Assembly: GCA_942486035.1 (NCBI GenBank)
Contig: CALNXK010000167.1
Coordinates: forward strand, 412,501-476,500
Source of the DNA: Porites lobata
Lineage: Eukaryota > Cnidaria > Anthozoa > Scleractinia > Poritidae
Reading direction: 5' to 3'
DNA length: 64,000 nucleotides
Part shown: positions 12,501 to 27,500 of the stretch, in pieces
Layout: each line of letters opens with the position of its first letter
Position numbering within the stretch: position 1 is the stretch's first letter
The notes under the pieces: model-generated
Databases searched by the model: none
Seen by the model: only the letters and a program-made list of their open reading frames with translations
Told to the model about the DNA's origin: nothing
Position numbers and translations under genes: made by a program

Positions 12501-15500
12501 TGGACCTCGGGGCGGTGCCTCCTTGTATAAAAGTTTGTCGAGTTCCCACTGGAAAAAAAGGCATACCATGACGTACTTTTAGTGTTCAGGTTTATTTGAT
12601 AGAAACGATGGAGTTGTCACTGGAACGAATAGGACTGATCATTTCAAGTTTTGTGTTCGAGATTTAACATTTACGCACGCGAGCAAAGACTTACCATTGC
12701 CGAGGTGTTAACTGCTTCTTCGTAATACCGAAAGATGAATCCATCGTCACTGTACTGTAACATATACTTGGTCACCCATCCACTAAAGGAATTTCTTCCC
12801 TGAGTGGCCACCCGTGTTACTCTGGTGTAAGTTCCAAGATCCAGCTGAAGCCATTGGTTAAGATTATTTTTGAGAGCAGCCCAGCCACCGCTTTTGCCGC
12901 TACTTATCTTAGCATGCAATCTGGCTTGATTTGCAGCATGATCGTCATCTGCTTGTGAAGAGGCGCTTATCTGGCCGTCTGAAATGGCATTATTTTCCAT
13001 TCCAAGTGGGGCGAAGCAGGCTTGATCATAAATATAACAAGGGATATCAATAGACGAAATGTAGAATAGGTTTGGATTGTAACGTGTAGACTTGTTTTTT
13101 CTTATTATTCAGTTCATTAGAGAAGTGGCCTAGACTAAGAGTGCGTTCCTTGTGGCTTAAATAGCGAGCGGCTGCTTCAAGTATGTTTTAAAAATATAAG
13201 GGGAAAATTTAGTTCAATGAGCCTTGTAGTCGATATGTCCTGTTTTCTAAGCAAGTGAAGAATTAAAAAAACACTCTGTCAACAGGTTCTGTTAAGTTGA
13301 AAAAAGTCTCAGAAATTACTTCAGAATACCTGCACAACCATAGAGCTCCATTCTCGTGGAAATCCGGTTATTCCACTTGGTTGGTAAGATCCGTATAAAG
13401 CGGGCTGTGATTGGTGGATTCAATTCTTTGGTCACAACGCTATCACTGTCTTCGTTTCCATCAAAAACCTAAACGGTGATAACAAACATTTACAGTGTAC
13501 TTACGTCGACAGAACTCGGAGGACACGGAATGTTTCCAGGTACATGGTGGAAAATGCATGATAACAGGAGTTCTTGAGAGGCGCTATTTCAATCGAGTAA
13601 AACGTACGCATCCCAATCCAAATGAAAAGAAGACATCGTTTAATTTAATCTACTACAAGCTTCATAGTTAAATAGAAGGAGTATAAGAGGGTAATTTCTT
13701 TTGAAAAAACCGTGAAAAAAGAGCCTTTACTCATGAGAGAACCGTACCTTTGAGAGTTTGGTTTCTGGCACACTGTAAGTTTGGAATGTCACGCCATCAT
13801 CACTATATTTTAATTTGTAGTTAAGTAACCATTCATGGTGGGCGTGTCTTCCCTGGGTCGCGACATGTGTCACTGTAGCATAGCTACGAAAATCCACCTG
13901 CAGCCACTGGTTGGCATCACTTGTGAGAGATGACCAGCCTCCATCTTTGCTTTCGTCTGTTTTGAAATGCAATCTGGATTTCGTTGCAGAATGTCGGTCA
14001 TCCAGCTGAGAAGATGCTTCTATTTGGGAATCGGCAATTGCTTCGCTTTCCATGCCAAGAGGCGCTTCACAGGCTAAGCGTGAAACAGATCAGTAAAAGG
14101 AACCTATGTTAGATACTGCATTAATTTTGTAACGGATAGTCTATGATGAAACAGTAAAAGCCAACTCTCAGACTTTTGGATAAATTCAGAAAAGTCTTGT
14201 AAAACAGAGAAATAATTAAAAGCTCAGTGCACAGTTGGGAAACCTCCTGATCTGACAAGAATAGAACTCTTCACGAGATAGAGACGCCCCTGTCGAATTT
14301 CCAAAATCAGTCTCGCTCTGGTACATCAGGGGTCAAAGTAGTCTGCTACATAGCCGTTTTTAGTGTCGTTACGACACTAAAGACGGCTGTGTAGCAGACT
14401 AAGGTCAAAGCCGAAACGTCTAAGAAAGACGGGATGCTCTGCTGAACTAATAAATAGATTTAGCCAAGGCTAAAGGCAAAGCTCTCGTTGATAAATTTAA
14501 AGTTTGCTTCAAACAATAAACTTGTAACTATTCAAAGAAATCCACTCGGACTTGAGCATGTGATCAGTTGAAAAATACTAACTTGAAAGCCGATAACTTC
14601 AAAACAAACACTTACCCCGATGGGCCAACACCTGAGCCCGCGATATGGTCATGTGATAATGGTCAGCGGATACCCCGTTTCGACAGTCGTCAACTGACCA
14701 CAACATGGATGTCGAAAATCAGGTTGAGGGCTCCCACATTGGTAGAAAGTGTGATATTGGTTACCCTGTAGTTCAGATGGACGAGTGGACGGACGGACGT
14801 AAGGTCACGTGACTACCAAAATTTCTCCGACGGAGAAATTTTCTTAGCTACCAAAAAAAACTTCGCGAGGTCCTCTGCAATATCGGTTTGTTATGGTATA
14901 TGACTTGGGATTCCATTATGGTGTTAAGGTCGCGAGTTGAAATATCCTGAAATAGGGGAATAAAAAAATACCTGGACAGCCATAGAGTTCCATTCTCATT
15001 GATATGTGTCCGTACCAAGCCTGCGGAAGTATCCTGATGTAACGTGCTCTGATTGGCTGGCTCAATGTTTGGTAAACAATGGTATTTCTGTCACCATTTC
15101 CATCAAACAACTATCCAAACATAGTAAACAATAATTTTACGGACCGATGTATTTTTAATTATCATTGACTCGAAACTTTTGAACTGTAAATGAATTTTCT
15201 TGAAGCTAGCAGATTTATAATTATCCCGAATGGCAGCCGTCTCCTCGAGTCGCAAACTCCCGAGAGCTTCTTGGGAGTTTGCGACTAGTTGAAACGGCTG
15301 AAATTCAGGCTAATCAATAAAAACAGTAAAAATAGAAAGAGATTTTTTGTCATTTATGTTTCGATGGTATTTAAAAGAGAATATCAAGTAACGTAGAGAG
15401 GAAATCGCCTCATGTAAGGTACTGTAAAATTCCGAAAATAAGCCCAGGGGCTTATATTTCTCAAAGGCCCTTTTTGAGGGGCTTTTATTCAGGGGGGCTT

Positions 15501-18500
15501 ATCTATGAAGGGAAAGTTGCGTTTCAAAATCGATTGGGCTAGTCTTATAGTTTGAAGGAATTTTCCGTTTTTGCTTTGTTTTACTTTGTATTTGCTGGTA
15601 ATTTCCAACTACTAGCCCCCGGGGGACTTATATTTGGAGGGGCGATTTAACGGAGGGTTTTTTGCGTTACGAGTTTGTTGGGGCTTAAATTTGGAGGGGC
15701 TTATTTTTTTTGGATTCTGGATTTCACACTCTGCACTCCTCATTTCAGCTACTGGTTTCCTGATTGTGTGTTTTCACATGACGTCATGGCGGCCATATTT
15801 GTGTCCCAAAACAATGAAATCGCGGCCAAGTTTGTGTCCCAAACCAGTCCTGTGGGAGTTGAACTCTTTTCTTATGTAAAGCCTTTCGTTTGTTCCTATA
15901 AATTTGCATAGATGCTGGCCACGTAAGTGAAAACACAGAATTCCTTATTCCTTGAGCTTGCATTCCCAGGATTCCTGATTCTACGTGTAAAAACTTGCCG
16001 GATTCGGGAATCCGGGTGACCTAACATGGGTCGAAAAGAAGACTAACTGGGCGTACCTTGGCTGAATCTTGTCCTAGTGCTTTGTACAAATGGAAGTTCA
16101 CTCCGTCTTCACTGTACTGTAACCTGTACTTGATAACCCATTGGCTCATATCACTTCTGCCCTGAGTCGCTATGCGAGTCACTGTGGTATATGTCCCAAT
16201 ATCAACCTGAAGCCACTGATAAATGTCATTGTTTAAAGACCTCCAGGCTTCCTTCTTGTTTCCGAAACTTCTCCTATTCAATCGAGCTCTATGTGGACCA
16301 TGATTGTCATCCCACTGAGAAGAAGCACTTATCTGGACATCAGAGATTGCTCCATTTTCCATACCAAGTGGAGCTACACAACCTGTAATAAAGTCAATAA
16401 CGATAAGTAGAAATTAAAATTTTGGAGCATTATGGTAGAGGACCCTTGACAGTAGGACAATATAGTTACAGATCAAAGTAATAACAGCGGATAATATAAA
16501 TACAGAGCAAAAACGTGGCGGAGAGCAGCAGGTCACCTCTTAAAAACGCTCTGAAGGTTACTCTGACTGAAGGAGACATAGTTGGTACATTAGGCTCTTT
16601 GGGAGCTCTGTGGTACATTATGAGTAAAGTATAGTTGTATTTTTTAACTTATCATTGCAGTTTGTAACGACATGTAGCGTTACGACATGTTTGTTGACTT
16701 TCATGTTGTGCCTCCAAACGATCCCAAGAAACTTTGCGGTCGTATATCGTACCCGGCTTTTTCTTTTACTCTTTTAGAACATGGCGAATGATCATGCATG
16801 TGGGACGAAACAGTTGAAAAAGCTTCCATAATGTGATCCGTGCATCTGTACTTTGACTAATCCCAGGTACTGACCCACCAAAATGTGCGTTGACTTCAGC
16901 GTATATAGTTTAATTGATAGTAGCAGTTTAATAACTGTTAACCTGCTTACTTACCTGGACAACCGTAGATCTCCATTCTGAGACATATATGATTGCGCCA
17001 CTCTATTGGCAATAACCGAACCAGGCGTACCATGATTGGCGAATTCAACTTGTTATACACAACGGTGTTACTATCTTGGTTTCCATCAAAAATCTAAAGC
17101 AAGAAAAGCTAATTAAGAAATCTCGTGACTGCTATAAGGCCTTAGGAGTTCTTAAGAATTCATTTAAACGTGTCCGTGAGTTCTATATCGAATTGAAACT
17201 TGGAAGTGTTGGATTTTTACGAGACGGAAAAACCGGAGAAAAACCTCTCCAGCAACGGAAGAACCAACAAAGGAATTTGGACTTCGGATTCCAATTGTTA
17301 GCGGGATTCCGGATTCCACAAAAAAAAAATTCAAGGAATTTCGATTGTTAGCTTAGGGGAAGGGTAGGTGGTCAGTTTCCCAGAACCTAAAGTGATCCGA
17401 TTAACGTACCGTTGATGAGCTTTCTCCTCTTCCTTTGTAAAAGTGATATATTAGTCCATCAACACTGTACTGCAACTTGAATTTGGTGACCCACTCATCT
17501 GATCCATCCCTTCCTTGTGTTGCCAGACGTGTTACTGTGGTATAACTACTAAGATCCACCTGGAGCCATTGATTAAGATCGTCTTTTAAAGGCGACCAGC
17601 CTCCTTGCTTAATTCCGGTCACTTTCACATTTAACCTGGCGCGACTTGCCGCAAAACTATCGGTCTTTTTGGAAGAAGCACTTATCTGGAAATCAGAGAT
17701 CGCTCCACTCTCCATGCCAGCAGGTGCTATGCAACCTGTAAGTTCGACAAAGTGGAACAAAACACGCCATAAACGTCTGTAAGAAACAAGTATAGGTCTG
17801 TTCCAGACTCTGAGATAGTATGGAGAGCGCATGGAGAAAAACTGCGCGAAAACCGCGGGGAAGCTAGAGAGACAGGTAAGTGGGGTCTGTAAGCATTGTT
17901 TTCAATACCTGACATTCCAGCTCCTGGTATACCCTATGATTGGTCAATTTTGGCAGTTTATGTCAATCACGCGTCAATCGCTTGGTTTCCGCACGCAGAG
18001 ACAAAGAAAATACATAGCAAGCGCGGGAACATTTTAACATTTTAACACGAGAAACGGTTTTTCATGAAGTGGGCGAGGTAGTGGACAGACCGTGGTATTT
18101 GTAAAGTCCTTACAGGCTCTCCCCTCATTTCTTCCCACTGTCTTTCGTTCGCTTGCTTTTTCACTGCTCGCCCGATATTTTCGCTCGTCCGCACTGACCA
18201 AGAGCCGCGGCACAGGCTAAACAAGTATACGCTATTTCCTAATGGCGAATGTTTGTGCAGAAAAAAAGTGCCCACTCTGTTGTAAAACAGACCAATTTTT
18301 TCAAGCATTATCAGTTTAATACCTGGGCAACCATACACTTCAATTCTCATTGAAATCTGATTTTTCCACTGCATTGGCAAAAGACGAATGAAGCGGGTCT
18401 TGATCGGTATGGGAAGTTTGTTGTACACAACCATTTCACTATCTGTGTTACCGTTAAACACCTGAAAGTTACGATAAAACTGTGTTTTAATAATAAACCT

Positions 18501-21500
18501 TGGAGATCGATTTTAAAACTGAATAATCGAGAATAAAACGAGCAATTCACCATTTTCACATAGGCCATAATGCACCTTGTTAACCTCCCACAATTTTGCA
18601 TAACCATTGTCTTCGATTTCTCTTTGGACGACTGTAATACCCAGGAGAAATTGAAAACGATGGTTTTGCAAAATTTTGGGGGGTAAACAAGATGCATTAT
18701 TGTCTATGTGAAAATGGTGAATGTAAATTACCGTTCTAACCGAAAGATAATAAATTAATATACAGTCGAACCCCGCTTAAGGGGACACCCGCTGCATAAG
18801 GACATCTAAGTATTACGGGCAGTTTGTTTTTTTCCTAGGGAAAGCCATTCCTTACATTTTTGATACCGGCGTTTTGAATCCCCCCCCCCCTTTCAGTGTT
18901 CGTGTTAACGGGGTTTTTACTGTATTGAAATCAATTTTAGGAGGGTAACAGTTGATAGAGTCTGACTCTAGGTCTGCAGGGGTCGGATGGACCACATCGT
19001 GAGGTTTGTTAACCTTTTAAACCCTAAGATCACAATTTGAATTCTCATTTGTTGCCCCTATTAATTTCCTACAGAAGCAGTGAGGAGAAGTTGATAAAAT
19101 ATCAAGCAAATACATCTTGTGATCATGTCCGTAATTCTCATGACCACTCTGTCTTAAAAAGCATTGATATAACAAGGAGAAATTTGATGCTGATCACCAA
19201 GTACCTTTGGAGATGTGCTTCCGACGTCTTTGTAAAACTGGAAGGTACTACCATCATCACTATACTTTAACCTGTATTTGGACACCCAGTTGCTGTAGCC
19301 ATTCTCCCCTTGGGTCGCTATCCGTGTAACTAGCGTATAGCTACCGAAATCGACCTGAAGCCATTGGTCGACATCATTTGTGAGAGCAGACCAGCCGCCA
19401 AATGTGCTCCCATCTGTTTGCAAGTACAGCCTCGCTTGTGATGCAGAATGGTTGCCATTCATTTGTGAAGAGGCGCTTATCTGAGCATCAAGAATTGTTC
19501 TACTTTCCATTCCAAGAGGAGCTATGCAACCTGTTAAATACAAACTCTTAACTGTCTATTGCGTGGTTATTGTTATGTTCTGTTGCGTAAAATTCAGCTC
19601 GCAAGAGTAAGGCACTTTAAGGGATATCCTACCCGATAGTATACCATGTTTTATCGTTGCGGATATTCATGAACGACAAAATTGCCTATGAATTGGAACC
19701 TTTCAATGCCGTCCTGATTTGAGCGAATGACTCATCTCGATGATTACAAGTGATTCTTGGTGTTGCGGAAACAAACATTTGTAACTTCCAGTTTGATCCG
19801 CAATGGTAAACAAAGAATCACATCGAGCAAGAGATCATTCTCTCTTGCATCGAGGTGAACCACAAAGGTATCGTCATCAATCAATCAATTGATCAATTAA
19901 TTAATTTATTTATTTAGGATTCACAAAATACGAAAATGTAATTTTTTGCAATCCCCAATTTTTCGTAAGATCGTCGAGATCGAGCACCTACCGTAACTGG
20001 CGTCCATTTTGGATTTTAGTTTGAAAATTACTTAATTCTGTTTGCAAAACGAAATGAGTCAAGGTTTGAAATAAACTCTCCCTCTCCTAAAGAAACAATA
20101 AACATTTTTTGTCTTAAACAGGGTCAGAATTTACCTCGGCGTCACACCTCAACCTAAACTTCCCTTGAGTACCCACCCCCACCCTCCGGGTAAAAATCGA
20201 CGAGCTTAATTACGGGAAAGTAGGGAACTCTGAAGATGCGTTTTTAACTACGACGTTTTTTTTAATGACGTTTTGAAGCTTCAAAAAGCCAGTACATTCA
20301 AAAAGCATTTTGCCAGAACTGCTATGTAGCTTGTTTTGAAACGCTGTTTTAGTCCAGTATAATATAAGTCAGCCTCCCCGATATATGACCCCACACCGTT
20401 TATTAGCCCTCCTAATACCCCTTACGAAGTTTTACAAGCACAGGGCTTGTAAGATATCAGTCATATTGGAACGGAGCTAAGGCCCAGGACAAACGTCGAA
20501 CTTTTCATGAGACGGAACAAACTCAATAAGGTAAGTTCATGAAAAGTTCGACGTTTGGCTCAGTTAAGTTCGTCCGAAGGAGTTTGGATCGTCCAACACG
20601 TCTGAAGATCATCTCCCCGCTAACCATCGATCATCACATACGAAGAACTCAACAAAAATGTGTATGATAATGTACAACTGGACTAAAAACAAGCTAAGTA
20701 TACCTGGACAACCATAAACTTCCATTCTTATCGCCATCCTGTTATTACATTGTACCGGCTGTAAGCGGATAAAACGTGTTGTAATTGGCGGATTTATTCG
20801 ATTATACACAACAGTGTCCTTGTCTTTATTCCCGTCAAAAATCTAGAAAGAGAACGACGCAGTTCTTCACGTTAGTACACATAACAATCTATTCTGTCTG
20901 AACTAGCCAGTGTGGGGAGGAGCGTTGTGCGACGACAATACAAACGGCTGCGAGGGAGACTATCTTTTAACGGACACCTCTATAAGAAAGACAAGAAGTA
21001 CAGTAGGAAGTGTATTTTGGGTACTTGTAGAAGTAGTTTATTGGTATAGATGTAGTAGTGCATGTTTAAAAACACGGTTAAACGGACACCTGGAGTTCGT
21101 CCCCGCCTTCCTTTACTTCTTTTAGTTGCCTCTTTTTTAGACGGACAACTCGGTAAAACGGACACCTAGACTTTGATCCCCGCCTTTCTTTAATTTTTTA
21201 AGTTGCCTCCTTACACCTCGGTAAAACGAACACCTAGCTGAGTTAGTCCCTGTATCCTTTACTTCCTCCATTTGAAAGACGAATGATTAACTGACAAGAA
21301 GGTCTGTTAGGACCTCGGGGCACTTACTTAACGCAAGCAAGTTATCTCTTTCTTTGAAACATTGGTATCAACTTCAGAACCTTAAGTCTAGGCTTCCCAT
21401 AATAGTATTTAATACAGGTATTCAGAGTACTTCTAATTTTCTTGTCCAAAATAATTCAAACTCCGAGAATCAGCCATGATCGGTTTTTCCACCTGTAAAA

Positions 21501-24500
21501 GGTATGGCAGTATGTTTCCAGTACCCATTTATACAGCTCGGTGAAGAGAGATAAAATGAAGCCAAGGCTTGTGTCTACGATGAGAACGCGACGGCAAGGC
21601 TTGAACTCTCGTCTCCATGTTTCCAAACGTCTGTATTAGCTTTAATTGTTATGTTTAGGATAGCTTTGCTACCTTAGCTATACTAAATCTGACTCCTTTC
21701 TAAGTCAAAACAAACCATAGTAGACGAAGCATAAGAGGCAAACGCCATACTGAATAAAATGCCTCACCAACTTCACTCAAAAACGATAGGTAGTAAAGAT
21801 GTGAGTCATTAGTTCTCCTACAATCTAACCAAACCGTAAATTGAGTGAGTTTTAGATGAGCTTATTTGGAACCAAATAAAAAATTTTGTCTCCCCTTCCA
21901 ATTTCTTCAATGCATGGATTTTTGGGGGGTGAGGTCGATTGCGGCTTCAAAGGCTTAGAGGCTCTCGAATGTGAACTTTGAATTATCTTACAATGGTTTA
22001 CGATCGCGTGAGAATCACAAGACGAAAAGTAAAATTACTTTTGAGTAATAATCACGAGCTCCTATGATAAGGCCACTCGCAGTAAATTTACTTAGCCTCG
22101 ATCTCATTATCTCGCGGAGACCCTTTATAAGAGGGTGTAACCTTTCGTTAATCCTCTCGGTCTGAAAGCTGACATCAAGCCGAATCTTCGATAGCTGACC
22201 CGCTTATCCTTTGAACAAGCAATCGACCCGCCTCCGCCCCAATCTTCCACCTATTTTACTTGCTTTAGGTATTTCTTGTAGTTTAGTTGCCTTTTTCTTC
22301 TGGCCCTCACCTTTGCTAGACCTATAAATTCGTAAACATTATTTCATATTTTAACATTGATAAGATGATTTTGCAGTTTTAAATAAAACCGGCCATTAAC
22401 TTGGCCATGTTTTTAATCCCAGACCACAGTCTCGGTTTTCTTTGTTTCCTAAGTTAAGCGCTCTAGCAAGCAAAGCTCGGCTGTTGGCAGTAAAGGGGAG
22501 TTTATTGTTGGTGTTTTAGTAAACCGGGGAGGAGACATAAAAATAATATGTGCTCTGCATGTCTGAGCATTTAAAGGCTTGAAAAAAGGAAATACTATTT
22601 TAATAGTGCTAAGTGAATAAAGGTTGAAAAAGATAGTTTACCTTGGCCGAATTGTCCGATGGATCTTTGTAGTAACGAAAGCTTATTCCATAATCACTGT
22701 ACAGTATTCGGTACTTGGTAACCCACCAATTCCATCCATTTCTCCCTTGTGTTGCGATGCGAGTCACCGTTGTGTAACTACCAAGATCAACCTGAAGCCA
22801 GGGATTTGGGTCATTATAACGAGGGCACCATGCACCAGCTAGGTTGCTATATGACTGGAAATTTAACCTGCCTTGGCTGGGAGCGTGTAGAACTCTGCCA
22901 CCCATTTGTGAAGAGGCGGAAAGCTGGGCGTCTGTGATTGCTCCGCTTTCCATACCAAGAGCTTCAATGCAACCTGTTTTTAATAATAAAAAAGGTCATA
23001 GATTTTCAGCTTTGAAAAGTATAATTGTTGTGTCCCAAGGACTTAAAATCATAAAACATTCGATGGTCGCTCCTTTGCCCATTCTGGGCCATTTCTTTGG
23101 AGCAGCCTTTCTCTGGAGGGTTTACATAAGAACATTTGGGTGGAAAGTTTCGCTAGGGTCTCGGAATCCATTTCTTGTCTCAGACCAAAAAACACTTTAC
23201 CCTTTAGATCCAATATCCGCATACGAGTTCTCCAGACTGATCTCCACACATGCATTTCCTTGAAAAATTAGTTGTGAGATTTTGTTTAAAGATCAAAGCA
23301 TTTTTGCCTTTGATGTTAATTTTGTTAATTTTTGTAAGTTTTCTCTTGATTATGTATCAGTATTGTTAGGAGAAAATTGATGTTAGTCACTCTTGCGACT
23401 TAAAGGGTTAAATTTGCTTCTCATGTCAAAATTAAAAATAAATTGTATTTCCTACATCTGAGTCCGGAAATGAAAAGGACGTCTCTTTTTCAACAACAAC
23501 TGTTAGTGATTAAATACATCAACTGATTAAATCATATTAGCTGTGTTCATTGACAAATGTTTGACGCCTACTGGAATTTAACGACTTGAACTTTTTCAAC
23601 TGTTTTTTAGTATGTTTGTATAATACCTTGGTTTATTAGTTGATCATATTATTACAACTCTATCCCTGTACCAAACATAACGAATAACACAGACATCTAA
23701 ATGATACGTAATATGAGAGGTATCTTATTTTGGTTTCGGCAATTTTTTGACTTTTCCGTGTTGAAGGTAGTGGTAACAAAAAGGCTTTTACATCGTATTC
23801 CATTTTTGTTTCGAAACAGAAATGGTGCGGTACTGAGCAAAGATGGTGCAAGTTAGAACAGAAATGTTGCGATTTAGAATATGATTGAGAGCAAAACATA
23901 GTGTGATTCGTCAGTAAATTATACTGCTGAGAGCCAATCAGATTGCAGGGATCACCGGTGATTTCAAATGTACCTATGTACCTTAAGAGGAGCCTCAAAC
24001 GCGAATTGCAGGTGCAGACCCTATGCGTTAAATAGTTGATATTTGACTTAGTTTAGTTCTCCAAAGAGATAACGTAATTGTACGCGCATAGTTTAGGCTT
24101 TTAGTTTTGTACTAAGATTGTAATTAATTTAAGCTTTTTCTTCTTATCCCCTTCTTTTTAGCATTTGTAAATTAACTTCAGAATAGCCCTTTGGGAGAGT
24201 TAATAAAAATTATTGTATTATTGTAAAAGAGTACCTTGGCAACCGTAGATTTCCAGTCTCATCGTTATGTGGTCATGCCATTCCACAGGCACGATTCGAA
24301 TGTATCGTGCTAAGATGGGTTCATTCAGTCGGTTATACATAATTCTATTGGGACCGCCAGAATTTCCGATAAACACCTGGAAAAAGAATCACTTACATGT
24401 ATGACAATACTGAGCAGTCTTTTGATGCAGTGTACTCTGCACATTGGGGAGGAGCGTTGCGTGACGGCACTAAAAACGGCTGTCTAGCAGACTAGAGGCA

Positions 24501-27500
24501 GGGCGGCTTAGCAGTTAGGATCATTTTACATTTCTGGGAAACTGCCCGCCTACCCTTCCCCTAAGCCAACATTTTGCTCTAAGTAAGAGCTAAGTGTTAT
24601 TGTTGGTGTATGGGAAAGGTAGGTGGGCAGTTTCACAGAAACGTAAAATGATCCGCAGTTAAAAGCGCTGAAATTGTATTCCGGAGGCCCGCTTTCATTG
24701 CCCGCGCTGACCGCTCGCTGGACTGGTTTTCGGTAGTTCCGAGTTCAAATCCTCGGTCACCCTTGTAAAAAGCCAACTGGTTTGTCTCCGGTCAATTGCT
24801 ATTCTTAACCTTGTATGCCACAAAGAGATCTACCTGTTATTGTGTTACCCAGGGGCGGATGAAGGAATTTTTGACTGGGGGCAATCTTTGGTTCAGAAAG
24901 TACTGTTGAACTTTTTTGTGGCAAATCACTTCTCACAAAGACGACCACGTGTTTCTCAATCTGTGAACGCCAGTCGCCGTTGGCGCGGGAAAGACTGCTT
25001 TGCGAGGCGAACAGATCATAGGAGGGTACCCAAAAACAATTACATTTTTGAATATCCCTGGAATTTAGTTTAGTGGCAAAATCCAACGCGCGTTCCATGC
25101 ATTAAAAAAACCAGCCAGTCGATGTAAGAATTTCAGTCTCAAACAAGCTTCAGGTCTGATAGGGGGGTCCGGACTCCTGACTCTCCCGGAATGCCTTAAC
25201 CTGCATTTTTGACCGTTGACGGTAAAAAATAACCTTTTCTGACTGTTGACGGTCAATTTTTGGGCCATTTGACGGCTGACCGTAAACCCCATTGAGGCCC
25301 TCCATTAAGGCAGCTATGTTTGGAAACATTATTGAATTCAGTATTTGCCTCACCTTCTTCTTTCATATTAAATCACTAGGCGTCCCATACAACACTAAGG
25401 ATATGCCTGAGGCAGTTTTTGCCACAGTAGAGGCGGGGGGGAGGGGGAGGCGACTGGCATTAGGGACTCATTAGGGACTTAAGCAACAACGATGGCGACG
25501 GTTACGAAAACGTCACTTAAAAAGTGAATTCATGCTGCTTCAAACTTTATCGCCTAAAGGACTGTATCGAAGTTCAGGAAAGAAAAAGAAAGTTGTTGTC
25601 TTGTGATCCCGTCCTCGACAAAACATGAATTTAGGCACTTTCACGTTGTAGTCGTGCAAGGACGGCAAAGAAATGTAAAAAAAGCGTGATACACGTGCAA
25701 ACTTATTGTTTTGCTAATCAAACCGGAACTATTGCTTTTTTGCATTTCTCTTTGTTGTCGTCGTTGCCTAAGCTCCATATTTAGCAAGTCCAGCGTACCT
25801 TTGCTGAAGCATTCGCATTACCAGGCTCTTTGTAAAATTGCCATATGACTCCGTCAGAGCTGTACCGGATCTTAAACTTTGTCACCCATTCTGAGAGTCC
25901 GTATCCACTTCCCTGAGTCGCTACACGTGTTACTTTCGTGTAACCACCAAGGTCCACTTGAAGCCACTGGTGAAGATCATTTGTAGTCGCTGCCCAGCAT
26001 CCGTTATTACTCCACGAATGTCTCGAATTTAGCCTTGCCTTTTTTGCAGAATAGTCACTTCGCCAGGTCTTGGTATCATGTGAAGATGCACTTATTTGAG
26101 CATCAGAAATGGCCCCGCTTTCCATTCCAAGAGGATCTACATATTTCAAGCAAAATATATGTCAAACAAGGAAACAAACAATAGAAAAGCCCACTTAGAC
26201 AAGACCTCAAAGTACCCTATGGCAAGGGTCGACAATGTTAGGCTGCTATGACTTAACGTTATTGATTAAGTGATTTTTCCCTGAGTTGGAAGTCAACTTT
26301 AAAGAAAAAGAGGCTAAAAAGGCCATATAATAAAGAACTTATTGACCTCGTCCGTTTGGTCATTACAGGAAAATCTCAGACCGAGGCCTCGATGTATAAA
26401 TAGGAAGCTTAAGCAACGAAGACGGCGACGGCAACGAGAACGGCAAAAAAGCAAAAGGTTTATATTAGCAAAACAACAATGCTGCACGTGCATCACGCTT
26501 TATTGTACATTTCTTTGCTGTCGTTGCACGTAGTTTTGTCGAAGACGGGAACACACAACAACAAGTTTCTTTTTCTTTCTTGAACTTTGATACAGTCCTT
26601 TAGAAGTTAACTCCAAAAAAATCTGCCAACATTTCACGAATTAAACGAGACAGAATAAGCGTGATAAAGTGGAGGCAGCGCGAATTCATTTTTTAAGTGA
26701 CGTCTTCGTAGCCGTTGCCGTCCTTGTTGCTTATAAGCTCCCCATTACATCAAGGCCTCGGTCTGAGATTTCCCTGTAATCTCGGACGTCAATCGCGGTT
26801 GATAAGTAGTGTTTATAATCTACATCGATTTAAAAATTTGTTTAAAAGTGAAGTTTAAACAACGCCTTCACTCGCCAGTCTTCGTCAAGGCTTGAAGCTA
26901 CCGAGCGAAGTTACGTAAAAAGATGGCTCCCTCTGCCTGTCCTCGAGGTTGATGGCAATGCAAGGTAGGCCATATCCGAGTTCCCCTGGGCCTCTGTATC
27001 AAAACGACTAGTGCTCAGCCATTGATGTGGAGATGATTTTTCATTCTCATGCAAATAAAACTCAATTTCACAAGAATGGCTGTGCACTTGGCCTCATTTT
27101 GAAAGTGAGGGTTTTCGGAACTCGGAAGTGGCCTATTGCCTTTGAAAATTTGAATTGGAAACTACATTGTGCCTAGAAGAAGGCCAGTTGTTCTGAAACA
27201 TCCTTACCGGAACACGTTAAGGCGTGATAGGAAGCTTTGAAACCGGAGAAAGATTTGTTGTTGTCCGTTTTAAAAACAACTAACATTTGGTTTGCTGAAG
27301 AATAGAGTCCACCCTTTGGGGGCGGGTGTCCTCCGTAAAACACTCCCAACACCTCCCCTGTGGTATTCCCTCCATCGTACACACGAATGACATCTGTGTT
27401 GTTTTCAGCCTGTAAACTGAAACTTGATGAGAACATCAAAAACACGTGCTGTGATTGCTTGACTCTGATATTCCAGGAACAGTAGGCCTCATTCGGGTAA

